Below, one piece after another: positions 1 through 36,896 of a DNA stretch of 64,000 nucleotides. The first letter of the stretch is position 1. The number at the start of each line of letters is the position of its first letter. The notes under the pieces were generated by a model that worked only from the letters and a program-made list of their open reading frames with translations, was not told where the DNA came from and made no database searches. The DNA is from Antennarius striatus. Lineage: Eukaryota > Chordata > Actinopteri > Lophiiformes > Antennariidae. The stretch lies in assembly GCF_040054535.1 (NCBI RefSeq), contig NC_090789.1, forward strand, positions 6,552,697 through 6,616,696, given 5' to 3'. Position numbers and translations under genes: made by a program.

Positions 1-151
1 AAGCTCAAATGAGATGGCCTCTAGCCAAGAACTTTGCTTTCTGACCATGTTTTTTAATGGAAAGGATTGCTCTGCTTCAGGCCAGTCAGTTTCCTTGGCT
101 GACGTTTGGCAGTATTGCTAAAATGTTGGAACCAGGGCTTACTTGAACTTT
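1..151 (+). repeat. Inverted-repeat copy A (partner at 9339-9480)
   Basis: Bases 1 to about 151 read as the reverse complement of 9480 down to 9339, with only about ten differences. The match starts at the very first base, so the element probably extends left of the window. Class unknown. Confidence 0.85.
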
Positions 152-575
152 AATAGTGTAATGTTACATTTTTTACATCCTGCTTCAAAGCGTGATGTAT
201 TGTAATTGTCAGTGTTCGCGTGTTTGTCCGTTCGTTTGTCCGTTTGTTCGTTAGTATGTCCATCAAATATCTTCGCAACTGTTGTAGATAGAAAGATGAA
301 ACAAAAAGCACATTACTCGGACGGCAAAGGGATGAAAATAAGATGAGGACCATGACCTTGAGAAAACTAGGTCAAAGTCAAATTTCAACATTTGTACACT
401 CAGGAACCGGATAAGAATAGAAAGACGAAAGGGCAAGGCCAGTGTGAGTACAAAGCTAGTGCTTTTATCAATGACAGTAGGTCAGAGCACTAGCTTTGAT
501 CTTTGACCTATGCAAGTAAGTCAGGGTAAAATTTTGAATTCAGGGGTGTCGCAGGATGTTGCAATCTGTGACTGC
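152..575. repeat. Probable interspersed repeat with internal hairpin, class not determined
   Basis: A GTCCGTTCGTTTGTCCGTTT-type run is followed by AGGTCAAAGTCAAATTTCAA and a hairpin at 451-498. The wording resembles a repeat I remember as common in fish genomes, but I cannot name its family. No open frame. Limits are approximate. Confidence 0.4.
451..498. repeat. Perfect 13-bp stem hairpin
   Basis: CAAAGCTAGTGCT at 451-463 is exactly complementary to AGCACTAGCTTTG at 486-498, with a 22-base loop. It lies inside the unclassified repeat. Confidence 0.85.
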
Positions 576-799
576 CTTGTTTTATCTTGAATATGCAATA
601 TATACAGTATCTTGTTTAAGACTGAATTATTTTAATCTCTACATGAATTCTAGAATTCTCCTGTGGGTGAAACAGTCGACTTCCTCTTACGTAATCGGTG
701 GCTGAGAATAATAGGAGAGAAAAGGTTTTCCCTGGGAGAGAGTTCTATCACACTGAGATTATTGGTTGACACAGTTAGACCTGCAAAATTTCTTGTGGA

Positions 800-922
<123 letters not shown>

Positions 923-1266
923 TATAGCAGTGGAAAAATGCAATTATAACCTACCTTCCTACCTATCAACCAACCGACAGTAGCTGAGCTCAGGCAAAAT
1001 GTCAGTCGGGAGATTGTTTAAGCCTCTCTTAGGGAGGCTACTTCAAAAATTTGACAAACAGCTCCGACAAACTTGCAATTTGGAATCTTGTGAGATCCCC
1101 AAAGCTTTCCAGCAGTAATAAAATTCAGCTCAAACTCTCATGAAATAGTGAGTATTTTTGAGGTAGACAGGCTACAAATCAAAAATCATATCATCGTGAT
1201 TCTCAAAATTTTTGCTTCCTGTCTTATCGCTGACAGGTACAACTACTCCAAACTTGGTTGTGCTTA

Positions 1267-1269
<3 letters not shown>

Positions 1270-1297
<28 letters not shown>
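1270..1297. repeat. (TG)14 microsatellite
   Basis: Short pure TG run in the upstream intron. Confidence 0.95.
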
Positions 1298-1299
<2 letters not shown>

Positions 1300-2470
1300 C
1301 TTTGCTGCTCCATTACTGATGCAGGGGTGTTTTTGTTTGCTTGTTTTGGTGCTACCTGATCCTCCCCGAAGGATACATTTTTAATGATCCAGGAAAGGCG
1401 AGATGTGTTCCTGTGTTGTTATTTAGGGCTTCTCAGTAGCCTTAGAGTAGGCTGTGTGAATAACTGTCGTCCGACCTTCACCAATCCAATCTGGTGCCCT
1501 GCTAAAGATATCAGTTCATTGTATTTAAAAACAGCACAGAGCTGAATGTCTCAGCAATGAAAATGGTTCAGACTTCTGTGCTCTCAACATGTCCTTGGAT
1601 ATAGTCAGTCAGGAACATAGAGAAGGTTAATCGAAAACTCTTTTCCTTAGTAAAACCCAACTTCTGCTGTTGATTTTTCACATTTGTGGAACATTGGTGC
1701 CACAAGCAGAATTATTCCACATCACACAGTGTGTCTATTATGCCCTCTTTAAATGTAAATAGTGAGTGTGGTCTCAAACTCTGCCAAGTCATTGTTGCAG
1801 CATAATGGATTACATAGCGTAGCGAGTGGGTATTAGAGCATCATTACTATAACAAGCAACATGTTGTTTTTGTGTTACTTCATACACAAGCCTCCCACTC
1901 ACTATACATGACCAAGGAATGAAATAAAGCAGGCCATTGTCTGCATCCATTCATTTATAGTTGTTTACTACGCTCCCCCTCAGTTCAAAGCTGCCCCCCC
2001 CCCCAAACATGCTACAAAGCTAGCTCTAGAGAAGGTTAATGCTGCTCCATTCCAAAACTGAGTAGCAGTAGAAGATCAGTATGTGTGTAAAAATAAGTTA
2101 AGTCCTATAAGTAAACGCTGACTTGACATTATCTAGCACGTCAAAAGTCAAAGTTGGTTCTGCAGACAATGAAGTCTGATACTCATGTGGATGACAGATA
2201 GATTGACCTTGTATTGTCTGTACTAATCTGTTACAAAGCGGGTTACTGAATAATTCTCAACTTCTCTTCCTTCCATCTCTCTACACCTTTATATCTGTCA
2301 GTCTCAGTCTGATCTTGCTAGACATGAATATATTCCATCATCAGCTGCTGTCTTGTCCTCTCAGCATCCAGACATTTTGTCAGTGCTGCAGCAGAATTGT
2401 GGGAGTTGATGGGTGGCCACAGGTAAAACTGATTGAATGCAACTTGGCTAAGATGTTGCAGCAGTGCAGG

Positions 2471-2628
<158 letters not shown>

Positions 2629-4580
2629 CAAGGTGGGCCAAACTATAGTTAATCTGCTGCAGGGTGGATAAGCATAATGCTATTTCTTAATGCTGGGCTG
2701 GTACTACAGCTGTAAGAACAGTTTTCCTGGGTTTCCCAGCCTCTTATTGCCCTGAGCAGTGGTAACTGTCTGGAAGACACAGGGTGGCCAAAAGGACTGG
2801 TGCCCACATACCAGTGGCTCAGTTTAATACCATCAGAGGCGGTTGGTCGGGCATAAGTGCCATGCTGTGACACCCCGGAGCTCCTCAGACATTGTCTTCT
2901 GCTTTAACTTCTTTTTTGTTTCTCTTATATTGCTCGTTTCACTCTCCAGTAGCCTTACTGTCTGCTGCTGCTGTACCCCCTGAATCATATGACTCACCCC
3001 TCTCTCCCTCTCTCGCTCCTGTCAACTCATTTCTTCCTTTTCTTTTGCTGCTCCTCCATTTTCTCATCATCTTTAAGCGTCCAGCACCTTTTCCACTGCC
3101 CCCGTGTTTGTCTTCTTGTGTTCCCATCCACACTCTCACACCTTTTGCTATCCCAATTTTTCTCCTCTTCCTCTCTACTCCCCTGTACCTATTCATGCTT
3201 GTCCATCCCAGAGAGGAGACACTGGTCTGCCTGCATAATCATATTCTTATCAGTGAAACACCTGGCATGGATTTTATCAATACACACTCAAGTACTTACA
3301 TATAGCTTTATTCACATCAGTGGTGGAGCGCATATGAAGGCGTCTGCAGAGATTCGGCTGCTGCAGCATATCCTTGAATTAATTTTAAGTGCTTTTCATC
3401 CCCAACCAAACTCTTCCAAGGCCTGAATATCAGATCACAGGACTGTCATTTTGTGTAGATACCAAATCTCAACTGCTAGCTGCACCTATAAGAGCTTTTA
3501 TTATTGATTAAATGCAAACATGTTTGCGCACTTGGTGTCAGGGACGTAAATCAGTTTGTTCTGTGGTTGAAAAATGAGGGGAGACAGAGGATGAACAGAG
3601 ATATCCAGAGGAAGGAAAGACTAAAGTAGAGAAAAAAGAGGTAGCCATTCACTGAATGTATGGTGTTTATGGGTACGTTTCAAAGGAAAAGGTGTTTCTT
3701 CAAGTGTGTGAGTGGACCAGAAGTGTTGTTATACTGCAGAGTTATGACTCATAGTTATATAATTATTATATATACCTTGCAATTATTTTGTGTAGTTACT
3801 TTTCAATATTAACATTAGGTAGATCCAGACTGGAGAATTACTTTAAGTTTTATTTTATGATTTTTCAGTACACATCTTTTATATCAGATGCTTTTATACA
3901 AATCTCACTGTTTTACACAAGCTTTATTCACATTAGTGCATTAGCGGAATGTTTAGGCACTGACATTGCTGTTTCCAAGAGTTCAATATATTGGATTCTG
4001 TGGGCCAACATATTGACAGTGCATCATTTTAGGTTTGATGGAGCTGTCAAGAATTAGGGTTTGAATCATTCTCTCCAAGCACATGAGAATACTGTCTGTC
4101 TAGTTTTGTTTCTCATTTCAGCCTCTTTCTGCCTGTCTATTCTTATTTCTCATGTGCCTGTTCATTTGTTTGTTTTATTACTCCCGTTCTCACTCACTGT
4201 TGTTCTCTTGTGCATCCTCTACACTCCCTCTGATCCTTTTTCCAAATCTATCTCCTCGTATCTCTTCTATCACCTTGACTCCTCACTTACTTTCTCACAT
4301 CTTGTCCTCATCACTGCTTGTGACCTCCCTCTCTGCCTCTTCTCTGTTTCTCTCTAGCCACATGCTAATGTGTTTACAGATAGTGTACAGTGACAGAGAG
4401 GGGCCATTAGAGAATGTTCTGACTGCCAATAGTAGCTTTGTGTCTGGGACAGAGTGCAATATCTTCTGTTAGCATTTGTCAGCAGTTTGTTTTTTTGTGC
4501 ATTGGTGTTCATCGTAGGTGGGATCTTTGCGTGCCTACATATTTTCTTTTATACATCTCTAATGCTATGCTCAGCATTTT

Positions 4581-4582
4581 GC

Positions 4583-4613
<31 letters not shown>

Positions 4614-4639
4614 TGTGTGTGTGTGTGTGTGTGTGTGTG
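4581..4639. repeat. Interrupted (GT)n microsatellite
   Basis: GT tract broken once by atgtgcgc. Confidence 0.95.
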
Positions 4640-5937
4640 GGACCATTAATAATTCAGTGAATTTATCACACTGAATGATTGATGACATCCAGGTCATCTG
4701 TAGAGCTTACACAGGCTCACGCAAAGGACAGACTAAAGTCTAACCCTGGCAGCATCATGCCACGAAAATGGACCCAAGCTGTGTACGACCTGCACTTTGA
4801 AAACAGAAATGTTTTTATTTACTATAATTATTCACTTCTGTTGTTGACAACATTACAAATACATGGCTTAAGAAACAAAAATGTCAACTGACACTTCCTA
4901 CATTGTTGTGTGTTAACTCGTTTGTCCTTCATTGTGCACATAATTGAGCTATATTTCCTGTTGAACGTAATTAGAGAGGCAGCGTCCCGAGAAGTGACTG
5001 ACTTGTTCGGTGATACGGCAGCAGGGTCATTGTGAGACAATTCAATGGTTCCAGTTATAATTCACATCCTCACTTCAGTGTGTTTATTTCCCTCCTATAA
5101 TCTAGTGATTCATGGTATCACAGTATACGAAGCGTTCATTTGGACACTGATTGACATTGTCGCACTAGCATGTGTGATATTTGTCATTACAGACAACACC
5201 ATGTGCTGAACACTGCTGGTTTCTCAGAATTTAATAATAGCATCTGGAGTCAGTGGGAGAAAAAACAGACAGCACAATTCTTAAATCATCATGGCAGATA
5301 TGAATGTATCTGTGTAAACATGTTGCATACTGGTGCACCCCTTTATTCGACGCTGTGCAGTCTTATGCGCAGCTCTCTCAGTCCTCTTTTTCTCTTCAGT
5401 TCAGACAGCAGTCGGAGCATTTGTCTGAGATGAAATGCAAAGTGATGGCTCATTCTTGCTCTGGAGGAGAGGTTTACGAAGCTTAGAGAGTTGAGGCATA
5501 CATATCCCTAACCATGACAACATGCTTCTGTACAGTGCAGTTTCCTGTTCAATGCTCTTGTGGCTTTGTTATAAGGGTTTTTATTTTCTAGCTTGTCGGG
5601 TTTGTTGTGTCGATGATGCTTGATCTGAAAACACAAGCATTCCTCTTTACTGATCTATATTCATGGATCTGTAAAGAAGCATTATTCCCCTGCACAGCAA
5701 TCCATGTTCTAAGAGTTGAATAGTCTTGTCATGGTTATAGTGTTGGTGTTCGGCTTTCCAACCTTTGTTGAGCTTGTTTTATCGAACCAAATCACTACAA
5801 TATTTTCAGAAAACTATATTGAACATGTAGACACATGCTGCTGAGTCGGTAAAACCCTATGTATATCGATATTGGAAACCGACTGCTATATTTAATGTAG
5901 TGCGCACTTCCCTGAACTCACTGTGCCCTCCATCTAG

Positions 5938-29399
<23,462 letters not shown>

Positions 29400-32157
29400 T
29401 TGGTTTCATCACTTCCTGCTTACCTGTAGCACCCCACCAAGTAGCATCTCAAGGAACTGAATGTCAGTTGATCCTGCCGATGAATCAGTAGTTTAACAGT
29501 CCTCTGGGGTGGAGCTACACATCCAGCTGACAGAGACGCAGACTGACGTTTTCTCCAAGCAAGTTAAACCAAAATGATCGGTGGGATCATAGAATGCTGC
29601 CCACTTCTTTTGCCTCGTTCTATGCCTACCCTCCGTCTCTAGCCATTTGAGAATTCACTCGTTCACTTATTTTGCAGTCTTATCTCTACAAGTCAGATTT
29701 ATTTATTTATATCCAGAGCAAACCTGTGAAAACCTGACCTCATCCTCATCATCCCACATCACCCTCAGCGGCATCAGAAAGCCATGTACATGTACAGTAA
29801 TAAACCCTAGTAGATATGCGTCTGTTGTGCCATTTTGATGGAGCGTACACGCCGTTGAGAAACATCTGTGAAATCGCTCTGTTGCTTTGACTGAGTTGGT
29901 CAGGCCTGTGTGGTTCAGTGTATGAAGCGGTATTCATGTCCCACCTCTGGGTGTCCCCCTGCTGCTTCCTGTCACCACTGAAGCTGGAGCCGAGGAGAGA
30001 ACCAACCTTCGTTGGCAGAAACAAACTCGGTACAAGAGCTCTGAAAGTGCAAACACTGTAAATGTAACCGCTGTACTGACTCGCCCGATGCTCCTCACAG
30101 CCTATGTGTACCATACAGAAGCAACTCGTTTAATACGACTGCCAGCAAGGACTTGCTGTGCTCCCTGGACAGATTCTATTGGACTCTTCAGGTACAATAT
30201 ATTCACAGAATTTGTAACTTACCAAACCCGCACCACAAGAACAAAGTTAGGATGAATAGGATGAAACTTACATGCTTTGGCTCCACTTGCAACCTGCTTT
30301 TGACCTCTTTTTATATTCTCTACCAATAATAAAGCAAAACCCTGCTGCTGCCTTTAGGAAATCTAGATTAGTAGAACTTTTCTGCACTCGACTTGCTTCT
30401 GTGTGAGTGTTGAAACATATACACTAGACTAAACATTTCTTATGGTTACATTTTTCCTTTCATAAAAATGACATGTGAAGGATTCCCATACGAATTGATT
30501 TGAATAATATTTAGGAATGCTGCCATATAGAAGTTGTCCTAAAGATTGTTGTACCTGGTAATAATAACAATGGTGTTACACTGGAAATTGCACCTCACAG
30601 ATGCAATGTAATTTTATTTTTCTTGAGAAACTGGTTCAGTAAGGTATGAAACACTTTGATTAAATTCTTAGATTATAGAAATAAACCTTTTAATTTTATT
30701 TTAAAATGTATTTTATGCAATTGTTTGTTAGGATTATGAAGCTCGCTGAGAGACGTGTTCCCTGTTATTTCTTTATCACTGCCGGGAATCATTCCGTAGG
30801 TGAAATAGAGACGCCAGCGTCGCCATGATAGAAACAAAGGCAGCTTTGGTTGTTGTTCCCTTTTGTCTTAAGGGCCTTGCCTGATGCACTGTTAAAAGGT
30901 TTTAGAACAAGAATAGTAGGTGTGTAACAGATACCTCCAAGATATCACATGATCTTTTAATGTTATTTATTTATTTCTGTATTTAATTGACTGCTGTTTA
31001 TGATAATTTATACAAAATGAGAGTATTATTAACATCTAATAATGATTTATCCAGATTTGTATGATTACCTCCTATTGCCAAAACATATTTAAAACCTTTC
31101 ATTAAAAGTGATTTACATTCAAATGGTTGTTGAATGAAGGATGAGTAGAAAACACAGCCTACTTGTGTTTGTGGTTTCCTCTTATACAACCGTAGTGCTG
31201 CTCCTACAAACTGCTCATGTTGTGTTCTTATGAAATATTTTGTAACACTTGAACCCGGTCTTTAATCCCCGCCCCCCCCTTTCCCATGTTGAACGGGTCA
31301 GCCGATGGCACTCTTTTGACGCTTTTGTATATGTACAGTTAAAACAGAGAGCAATACGCTGTTAGTAACACCAAGACACTTGTTTTCTATTTTGTCTTTC
31401 CGGCACAGTTTTTTTCTGAGGAGGCTGAAAGGTTTAAATGTGATTATGGGGGGGGGGGGTTTCTATGTGCTTGACTGAACCTTCCTGGCATGATGAAACA
31501 GGTGTATGGATGAGACCATGGGGCTCTCAACAGCAGATGTGTTGTGTCTGGAAGGGTTTTTGTCTGTAGGTAAAGAGCAGCAGATCATCGCTGCAGACTG
31601 CCTGCCTCGCTTTTGCTCTTTGAGAAAGCTGTGCTTATTCTCCTTCTCCTTTCCCCTCCCCATTTACTTTCCTCTCTTTTCTCAATTTCAAAATTCTGAA
31701 GGGCAGCTATCTGTCACACTGAATAAAATGTGCAGCCACTGTCTACAAATTGTTTCTTCTTTTTTTTTTGCCATTCACATAACCACCCATATATAAAAAC
31801 TAAAGATAAACTGCTGTTCAACAGGAACATATACATCCACAAGTCATTTTCATTAATGCTTTAAGTTTTTATCATGTGGCCAGTGTGTGATCTGAGCAGA
31901 ATGGCAGGCCTGGAGTCACGTATGTCCCTCCTTCCCTCTTTTCTATTTTTATTCTGCCTTATTTCACTGCAGGGCTATTTTCTCCCCTCTGACGATGTCC
32001 TGCTGCCACTTGTTGCTGCTCTTCTTTTCCCTTTTCGTTTTCCTTTTCTCATACACATCCCACACCTAATGGCAAAGTTTGTTGTTGGGGTGTGTTTTAC
32101 AACTTCATTATTGCTATCTGTGCATTTATTTCTAACCTACTCCATGCTGTGTGGAGA
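29400..32157 (+). other. ppp1r9a 3' UTR and short intergenic DNA before asb4
   Basis: No open frame with family similarity is visible. AATAAA hexamers on the + strand lie at 29799-29804, 30328-30333, 30680-30685 and 31722-31727; which is used cannot be told from sequence alone. The stretch is AT-rich, with a G-run at 31449-31460. asb4 5' untranslated sequence may occupy the last few hundred bases. In mammals the paraoxonase genes sit in this interval; none is seen here. Confidence 0.6.
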
Positions 32158-34301
32158 ATGTTAGTGTCCATGCCGACTGGCTCGGCAGTTCCATTCGAGG
32201 AAAGAGGCCTTTCATTTCTGGACTCCATGGAGGAGTTGAGTCCCAGACAACTGGCCATTAAACAGCTGAAGCAACAGTTCCTGAAGGCCCTGCAGACCGA
32301 CGATGTGCAGGAAGTCGTGCAGATTCTGGACTCAGGGAAACTAGACATTGACACTGTGCTGGAGGTGGACGACCCCAGCATGGTGCTGGCCTCCTACAAA
32401 CAAGGTAAGGAGGAGATCCACATCATAACTATGAGATGGTTTTAATGTCACAATGCCTTTATAAATTAGATGATAGGATGAGAAGAAAAAAAGTAAGAAC
32501 CTTCTGAATAGTTAGGAGGCCAGTTCCATCATATCTCCACTAGGGGGAGCTGAAGACCTGTTAGAATGAAACACAGTAAATTTACAGTGAATACGAGACA
32601 GGTATATGTGGTCTTAAGTTTTAATGTTGAAAACCACAGATTTATTTGTGAATGACAAAACATGGGAGATTCAGTTTTTTAAAAAGTCCTAATGTTAAAA
32701 AAAATTGACATAACAATACTTTTTAAATTTTTAAATAACTTAAATCTGAGGCCAGTCAGAAACAACATATAAAACTGGAACACATCTCTCTTTGGGATCC
32801 TGGTTCAAGTCTTCTGTCTTATATGTTACAGGATATTGGCTGCCGGGCTACAAACTAGAGAAGTCCTGGGCGATGGGAATCCATGTATGCGTCATGTACA
32901 ACGCTCTGGAGTCGGCGCTGATGCTCCTTCAGGCAGGAGCAGCTGTCAACCAGATGCCCAACGGGAAGACGCCGCTGCATGTGGCCTGCGAGGTCTCCAA
33001 CAGTGACTGCGTTGCCTTGCTTTTGGCTCACGATGCAAAGGTCAACAGCCTGTCGTTGAGCGGACACACACCGCTGCATTACTGCATCACCAGGGAGTCT
33101 GTGGACTGTGCCAAGCACCTCATCCTCAAAGGTCAGACAAAAAGGATTCACAGTACTCACTTGTAGATGTGAAAATCATATCTAAAAAACAAAATAACCA
33201 TTGTTGCATTGTTCACATAAAGGTGCAAAAATCAATATGCCCGGCCACAACAGTTATGAGGACACACCATTACACACAGCAGCCAGGTTTGGAATCCCAG
33301 AGCTGCTGGCTCTCTATTTGGCCCACGGAGCAACGGTGGATCCGTTAAACTCTCGCCAGGAGACTCCTCTGTTGACTGCAGCCTTCTGGGCTTTTGACTG
33401 CAAAGAGCAAACGTACAGCCAAGACCATCATTACGTCTGTCGCCTCCTGCTCGACCACAAGGCAGGTGAGTTGTTGAAAAGCGACTTTTGCTTCTTTTTT
33501 TTTACTAACATGTTCAATCGCGGAGGTTTTTTCCCTCTCACGACTGTTTCAGATCCGAACCTCCAAGAAGAGGACCATAAAACAGCTCTTCACAAAGCCG
33601 CCTGGAACTGCGATCACATCCTGATGGAGATGCTGCTTGACGCCGGAGCAGATCCCAGAGCCATGGACATCAATGGCTGCGCCCCCATCCAGTATCTCCT
33701 CAAGGTGACTGACGTCAGGCCCATGGCCATACCTGAGCTGTGCTATCAACTGCTGCTCAACTACAACGCGGCCAGGATCTACCCACCACAGTTCCACAAG
33801 GTACATTACCTACCACACTACCTCCATTTATAACATTTACACACTGATAAACGATAATTGCAGGGTTCCTGTGCTGTAAAGTCATGCTATGTAGTCTCCT
33901 GCAGGTGCTGCAGTCCTGCCATGACTACCCCAAGGTGGTGGAAATCCTGGCTAACTCTTACGAACGCTTAAAGCCCACAAATAAGTGGAGAGCTGCCATT
34001 CCAGAGGACTGCTACAAGGTATTTAAACACTCAGGTAGTTTACACGAGAAGCGTGAAGTATGGCTCCAGTGTATTTGATTTGCACATTCATGTCTTTGTC
34101 TTTGCTGATCAGCGTCATGAAGAATTCTACGACTCCTTATTCGCCATTTGCTCCAACACACCTCGCAGCCTGCTTCACCTGACCAGATGCGCCATCAGGT
34201 CGAGCCTGGGTGGGTTGTGTCACAGGGGAATAGCACAGCTGCCTCTGCCAACCCCCATGAAGAAATACATCTCACTGGAACCTGATGGGGTTCTGTACTG
34301 A
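32158..34301 (+). CDS. asb4: Ankyrin repeat and SOCS box protein 4, complete
   Basis: ASB proteins are substrate receptors of Elongin B/C-Cullin 5 ubiquitin ligases. Exons: 32158-32404, 32832-33131, 33223-33465, 33553-33800, 33905-34018, 34113-34301; phases join to 446 residues (human ASB4 is about 426). The N-terminal part has [20 protein letters not shown] and [20 protein letters not shown]. Ankyrin repeats follow ([71 protein letters not shown]). The C-terminus holds a SOCS box with a BC-box-like [14 protein letters not shown] (403-416) and a Cul5-box LPLP (427-430), ending EPDGVLY. The start at 32158 has A at -3; an ATG at 32170 in the same frame has T at -3. The sequence pattern and its place beside pdk4 fit asb4 rather than other ASBs. 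Confidence 0.92.
32405..32831 (+). other. asb4 intron 1
   Basis: 427 bases, AT-rich. It contains a CTCF-like motif at 32537-32550. Donor gtaagg, acceptor tgttacag. Confidence 0.7.
32537..32550 (+). promoter_or_regulatory. Candidate CTCF site in asb4 intron 1
   Basis: CCACTAGGGGGAGC fits CCASYAGRKGGCRS except for A in place of C at position 12. Confidence 0.35.
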
Positions 34302-34433
34302 TGAAAAGACTTTAATATGAGGACCGAAGAGTGAAATGTTTCTAACTGGAACACATGAGGCCTTAATTTATTTAATATGCATACTACCATTCCCTGAGGT
34401 TTTTTTGTGTTGTTGTTGGTGTTGTTGTTGCAC

Positions 34434-34439
34434 AATAAA
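34434..34439 (+). promoter_or_regulatory. asb4 polyadenylation signal AATAAA
   Basis: A canonical hexamer 133 bases after the asb4 stop, preceded by a GT-rich run (gttgttgttggtgttgttg). It gives a short 3' UTR. The call rests on hexamer and position only. Confidence 0.6.
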
Positions 34440-35460
34440 TCATTCCTGAAGAGGAACCCCGATAATGCAACCAGAATATAACTATTTTATGACGCTGTTT
34501 TAATACCTTCAGTCTCATTTGACCTGACAACCGAGTTGTCTTTCCGCTTCACACACAAGATCCAAACATACCTGGTGACCTGACTCAATGTTTGCCATCA
34601 GGCTCTCTGCTGTCATCACGCCATACTATTTGCAGAGTAAACACTTGACAAAGTGCTTCAAATCAAGTGCATTTTTCCAGAGGGTTGCTCACGCAGCCAC
34701 GCAGAGGCAAAATGTATGCTTGTCAGAACAAGGCAGCATTCTAATAGATCACACAGGAATTATTCAGATTTAAAACTAATAATCCACTGGAAATAATCTC
34801 CCATCACTTGAGGCCCTGCTTTTGAAAATGCTACAACACAAATGATTTAATCAGAAAGTGTTTTAAAAGATATGTTCAAGTAATAAAAAATAATGTTGTT
34901 CATCATTATATTGTGATATAATAATTAGATCAGTAGTACTTATAATTCTTTGCAATATGAATTCATCTACTTCATATTTTATTTACAAATTGTCTAATAA
35001 GCTTGTGAAAATTAAAAGCCGTCGCAAATACGGTTTAAGGACACATTTGGTTGGTGTTCCCCTCCTGCTCACAAACGTTCATGAACTGATCCATCCTGCT
35101 GCCGCCGTGTTTCCGTGCGCTGTGAATATCGTGATCGGGTTGGAGGAAGGTTGGCCCTGAATGACCCCTGTGTAAAACGCCTCGGGGACAGCTGAGAACA
35201 CAAACACATTTAATCGTAGCAGAATGTTGGAGTGATCCTGAAACTGCTGTGAGCTTGTTTTTACTTTTTATTCTCTCATTCTTGAGAGCTTACAGATCTT
35301 CAGAGTGGATTGTTGTTGTTGCCACGCCGATAATTCTACAGTGTGTGTATTAATGAAAGGGTGAAGCTCCATTCAGGGCCCCTGTTGGCATCCGGCCAAA
35401 GAGAGCCGCTGGACTGTGTCTGCAACTGACAAACAGAGCAAAGTTTCCTAAAGCAAGCTC

Positions 35461-35560
<100 letters not shown>

Positions 35561-36896
35561 TGGTGGGGGGCTTTCTGATTACAACTACAATTCATGGATG
35601 TTGTATAAATGAAGTACAGTAGTCACAAATTACATGTCAAAACATTCATAAAAGTTTAATTTTCTACATTCGCTGGTCTTTTCAGCTGTGAAGTATAAAT
35701 GATACTGCATGAAAGGTTCTCAAATCACACTATGAAGGTGCATGGATATTTTTAAAACATTCTCTACAAAAAATAAAGAATAATTTAGAAGTGCATTGCA
35801 TTGAAGTATGGCTGGGAATGCATCTCTTTGTGTCTGCTACAATAAACTGGAGTAGTACTGGATCTCACATCCTGTAGCTCTGAAATGCTTCTCACAAAAG
35901 AATCCTCATCTAATTTACATCACATGCATCACTGCAAAACAGATGTCATCATACGACATGGGAAAGGGATTAAAAAGTGTTTGTTGTGCTCGTGCTGCGG
36001 TTAAACTTACACTCGCTCCAACAGAGGAGAACTGTTTCTACGGTTCACGTTAACTTGGTGGCAGTTACACTTAAAATACAATTATTTACAGACCAACCAG
36101 ACATATTAACATCAAAGGTGTCAAAACACCTTGTTTGGACAGTTGTCCACTGAAGGCACGTCTCTTCCTACACGTTTCAGTCCATTTTCGACGTTTACAA
36201 TGATCGGACTTTAAATTATGACTTGAGCTTCCATTGGTTGAAGGTGACGGTGCCGAGAGAGGAGGTTATGATGAGCAGAATACCTGATACTGATGCTGAA
36301 AATGTGACTGTTTCACTGATTTCACTGCAGCAAAAATATTGCCATTACTATGCATACTTAGTGCAAATTCTTTTTGAAGTATATCTATCGTGTCAACTGT
36401 ATGTGAAACACAGTGGAAATGTGGGGATGTAGGGGAAGCAGACTTTGTGCCTGTTATTTAATGTTCTCTCGTTCGGTTAAAGTTAACTGACCCCAGTTCA
36501 GCCAGCTGCAGCTGGGTTTGTCAGGACAAGGATGAACACTTGACCAGAATGCAAGAACGTAAGTTACCCAGTATTTACATTCATCCAAGTTTAATTTGTC
36601 AGTTTAGATGGTGAAATGAAGAAGTTGCGTGGACACAAACAGCTGACAGCTGCTTTGTTCCACAGTGCGACCGTGTAACTGTACCAATGAGACGAAACGC
36701 AGGGAACATGTCTTAAATTACTTCAAGGCTAACTCAGATGCTTTTTTTTTTTTTTTAGATTCAAAAAAGATTTCCCACTTTTGTCCAACAGCACTCATAC
36801 CTTTATCCGCTTCATCTAATATGAAGCCTAAGAAGAAAAATTCTACTCTTGATTAAAACTACATTAGCGTCCTGCACCTCCTCCCTCAGCCCTCCA

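Noticed and set aside
2892..3426. Long hydrophobic frames over the pyrimidine-rich block
   Set aside because: Low-complexity T/C sequence gives Ser/Leu/Phe runs in every frame; no family similarity and no splice context.
3303..3945. Shared agctttattcacat motif at 3304 and 3920
   Set aside because: Only about 18 bases match with no flanking similarity; chance or very old repeat.
31874..32164. A 96-residue hydrophobic frame just before asb4
   Set aside because: T-rich sequence in another frame than the asb4 start; no similarity to any ASB N-terminus.
35267..35272. pdk4 poly(A) signal on the minus strand
   Set aside because: One AATAAA in AT-rich sequence 1.6 kb from the stop is expected by chance; not called as a separate feature.
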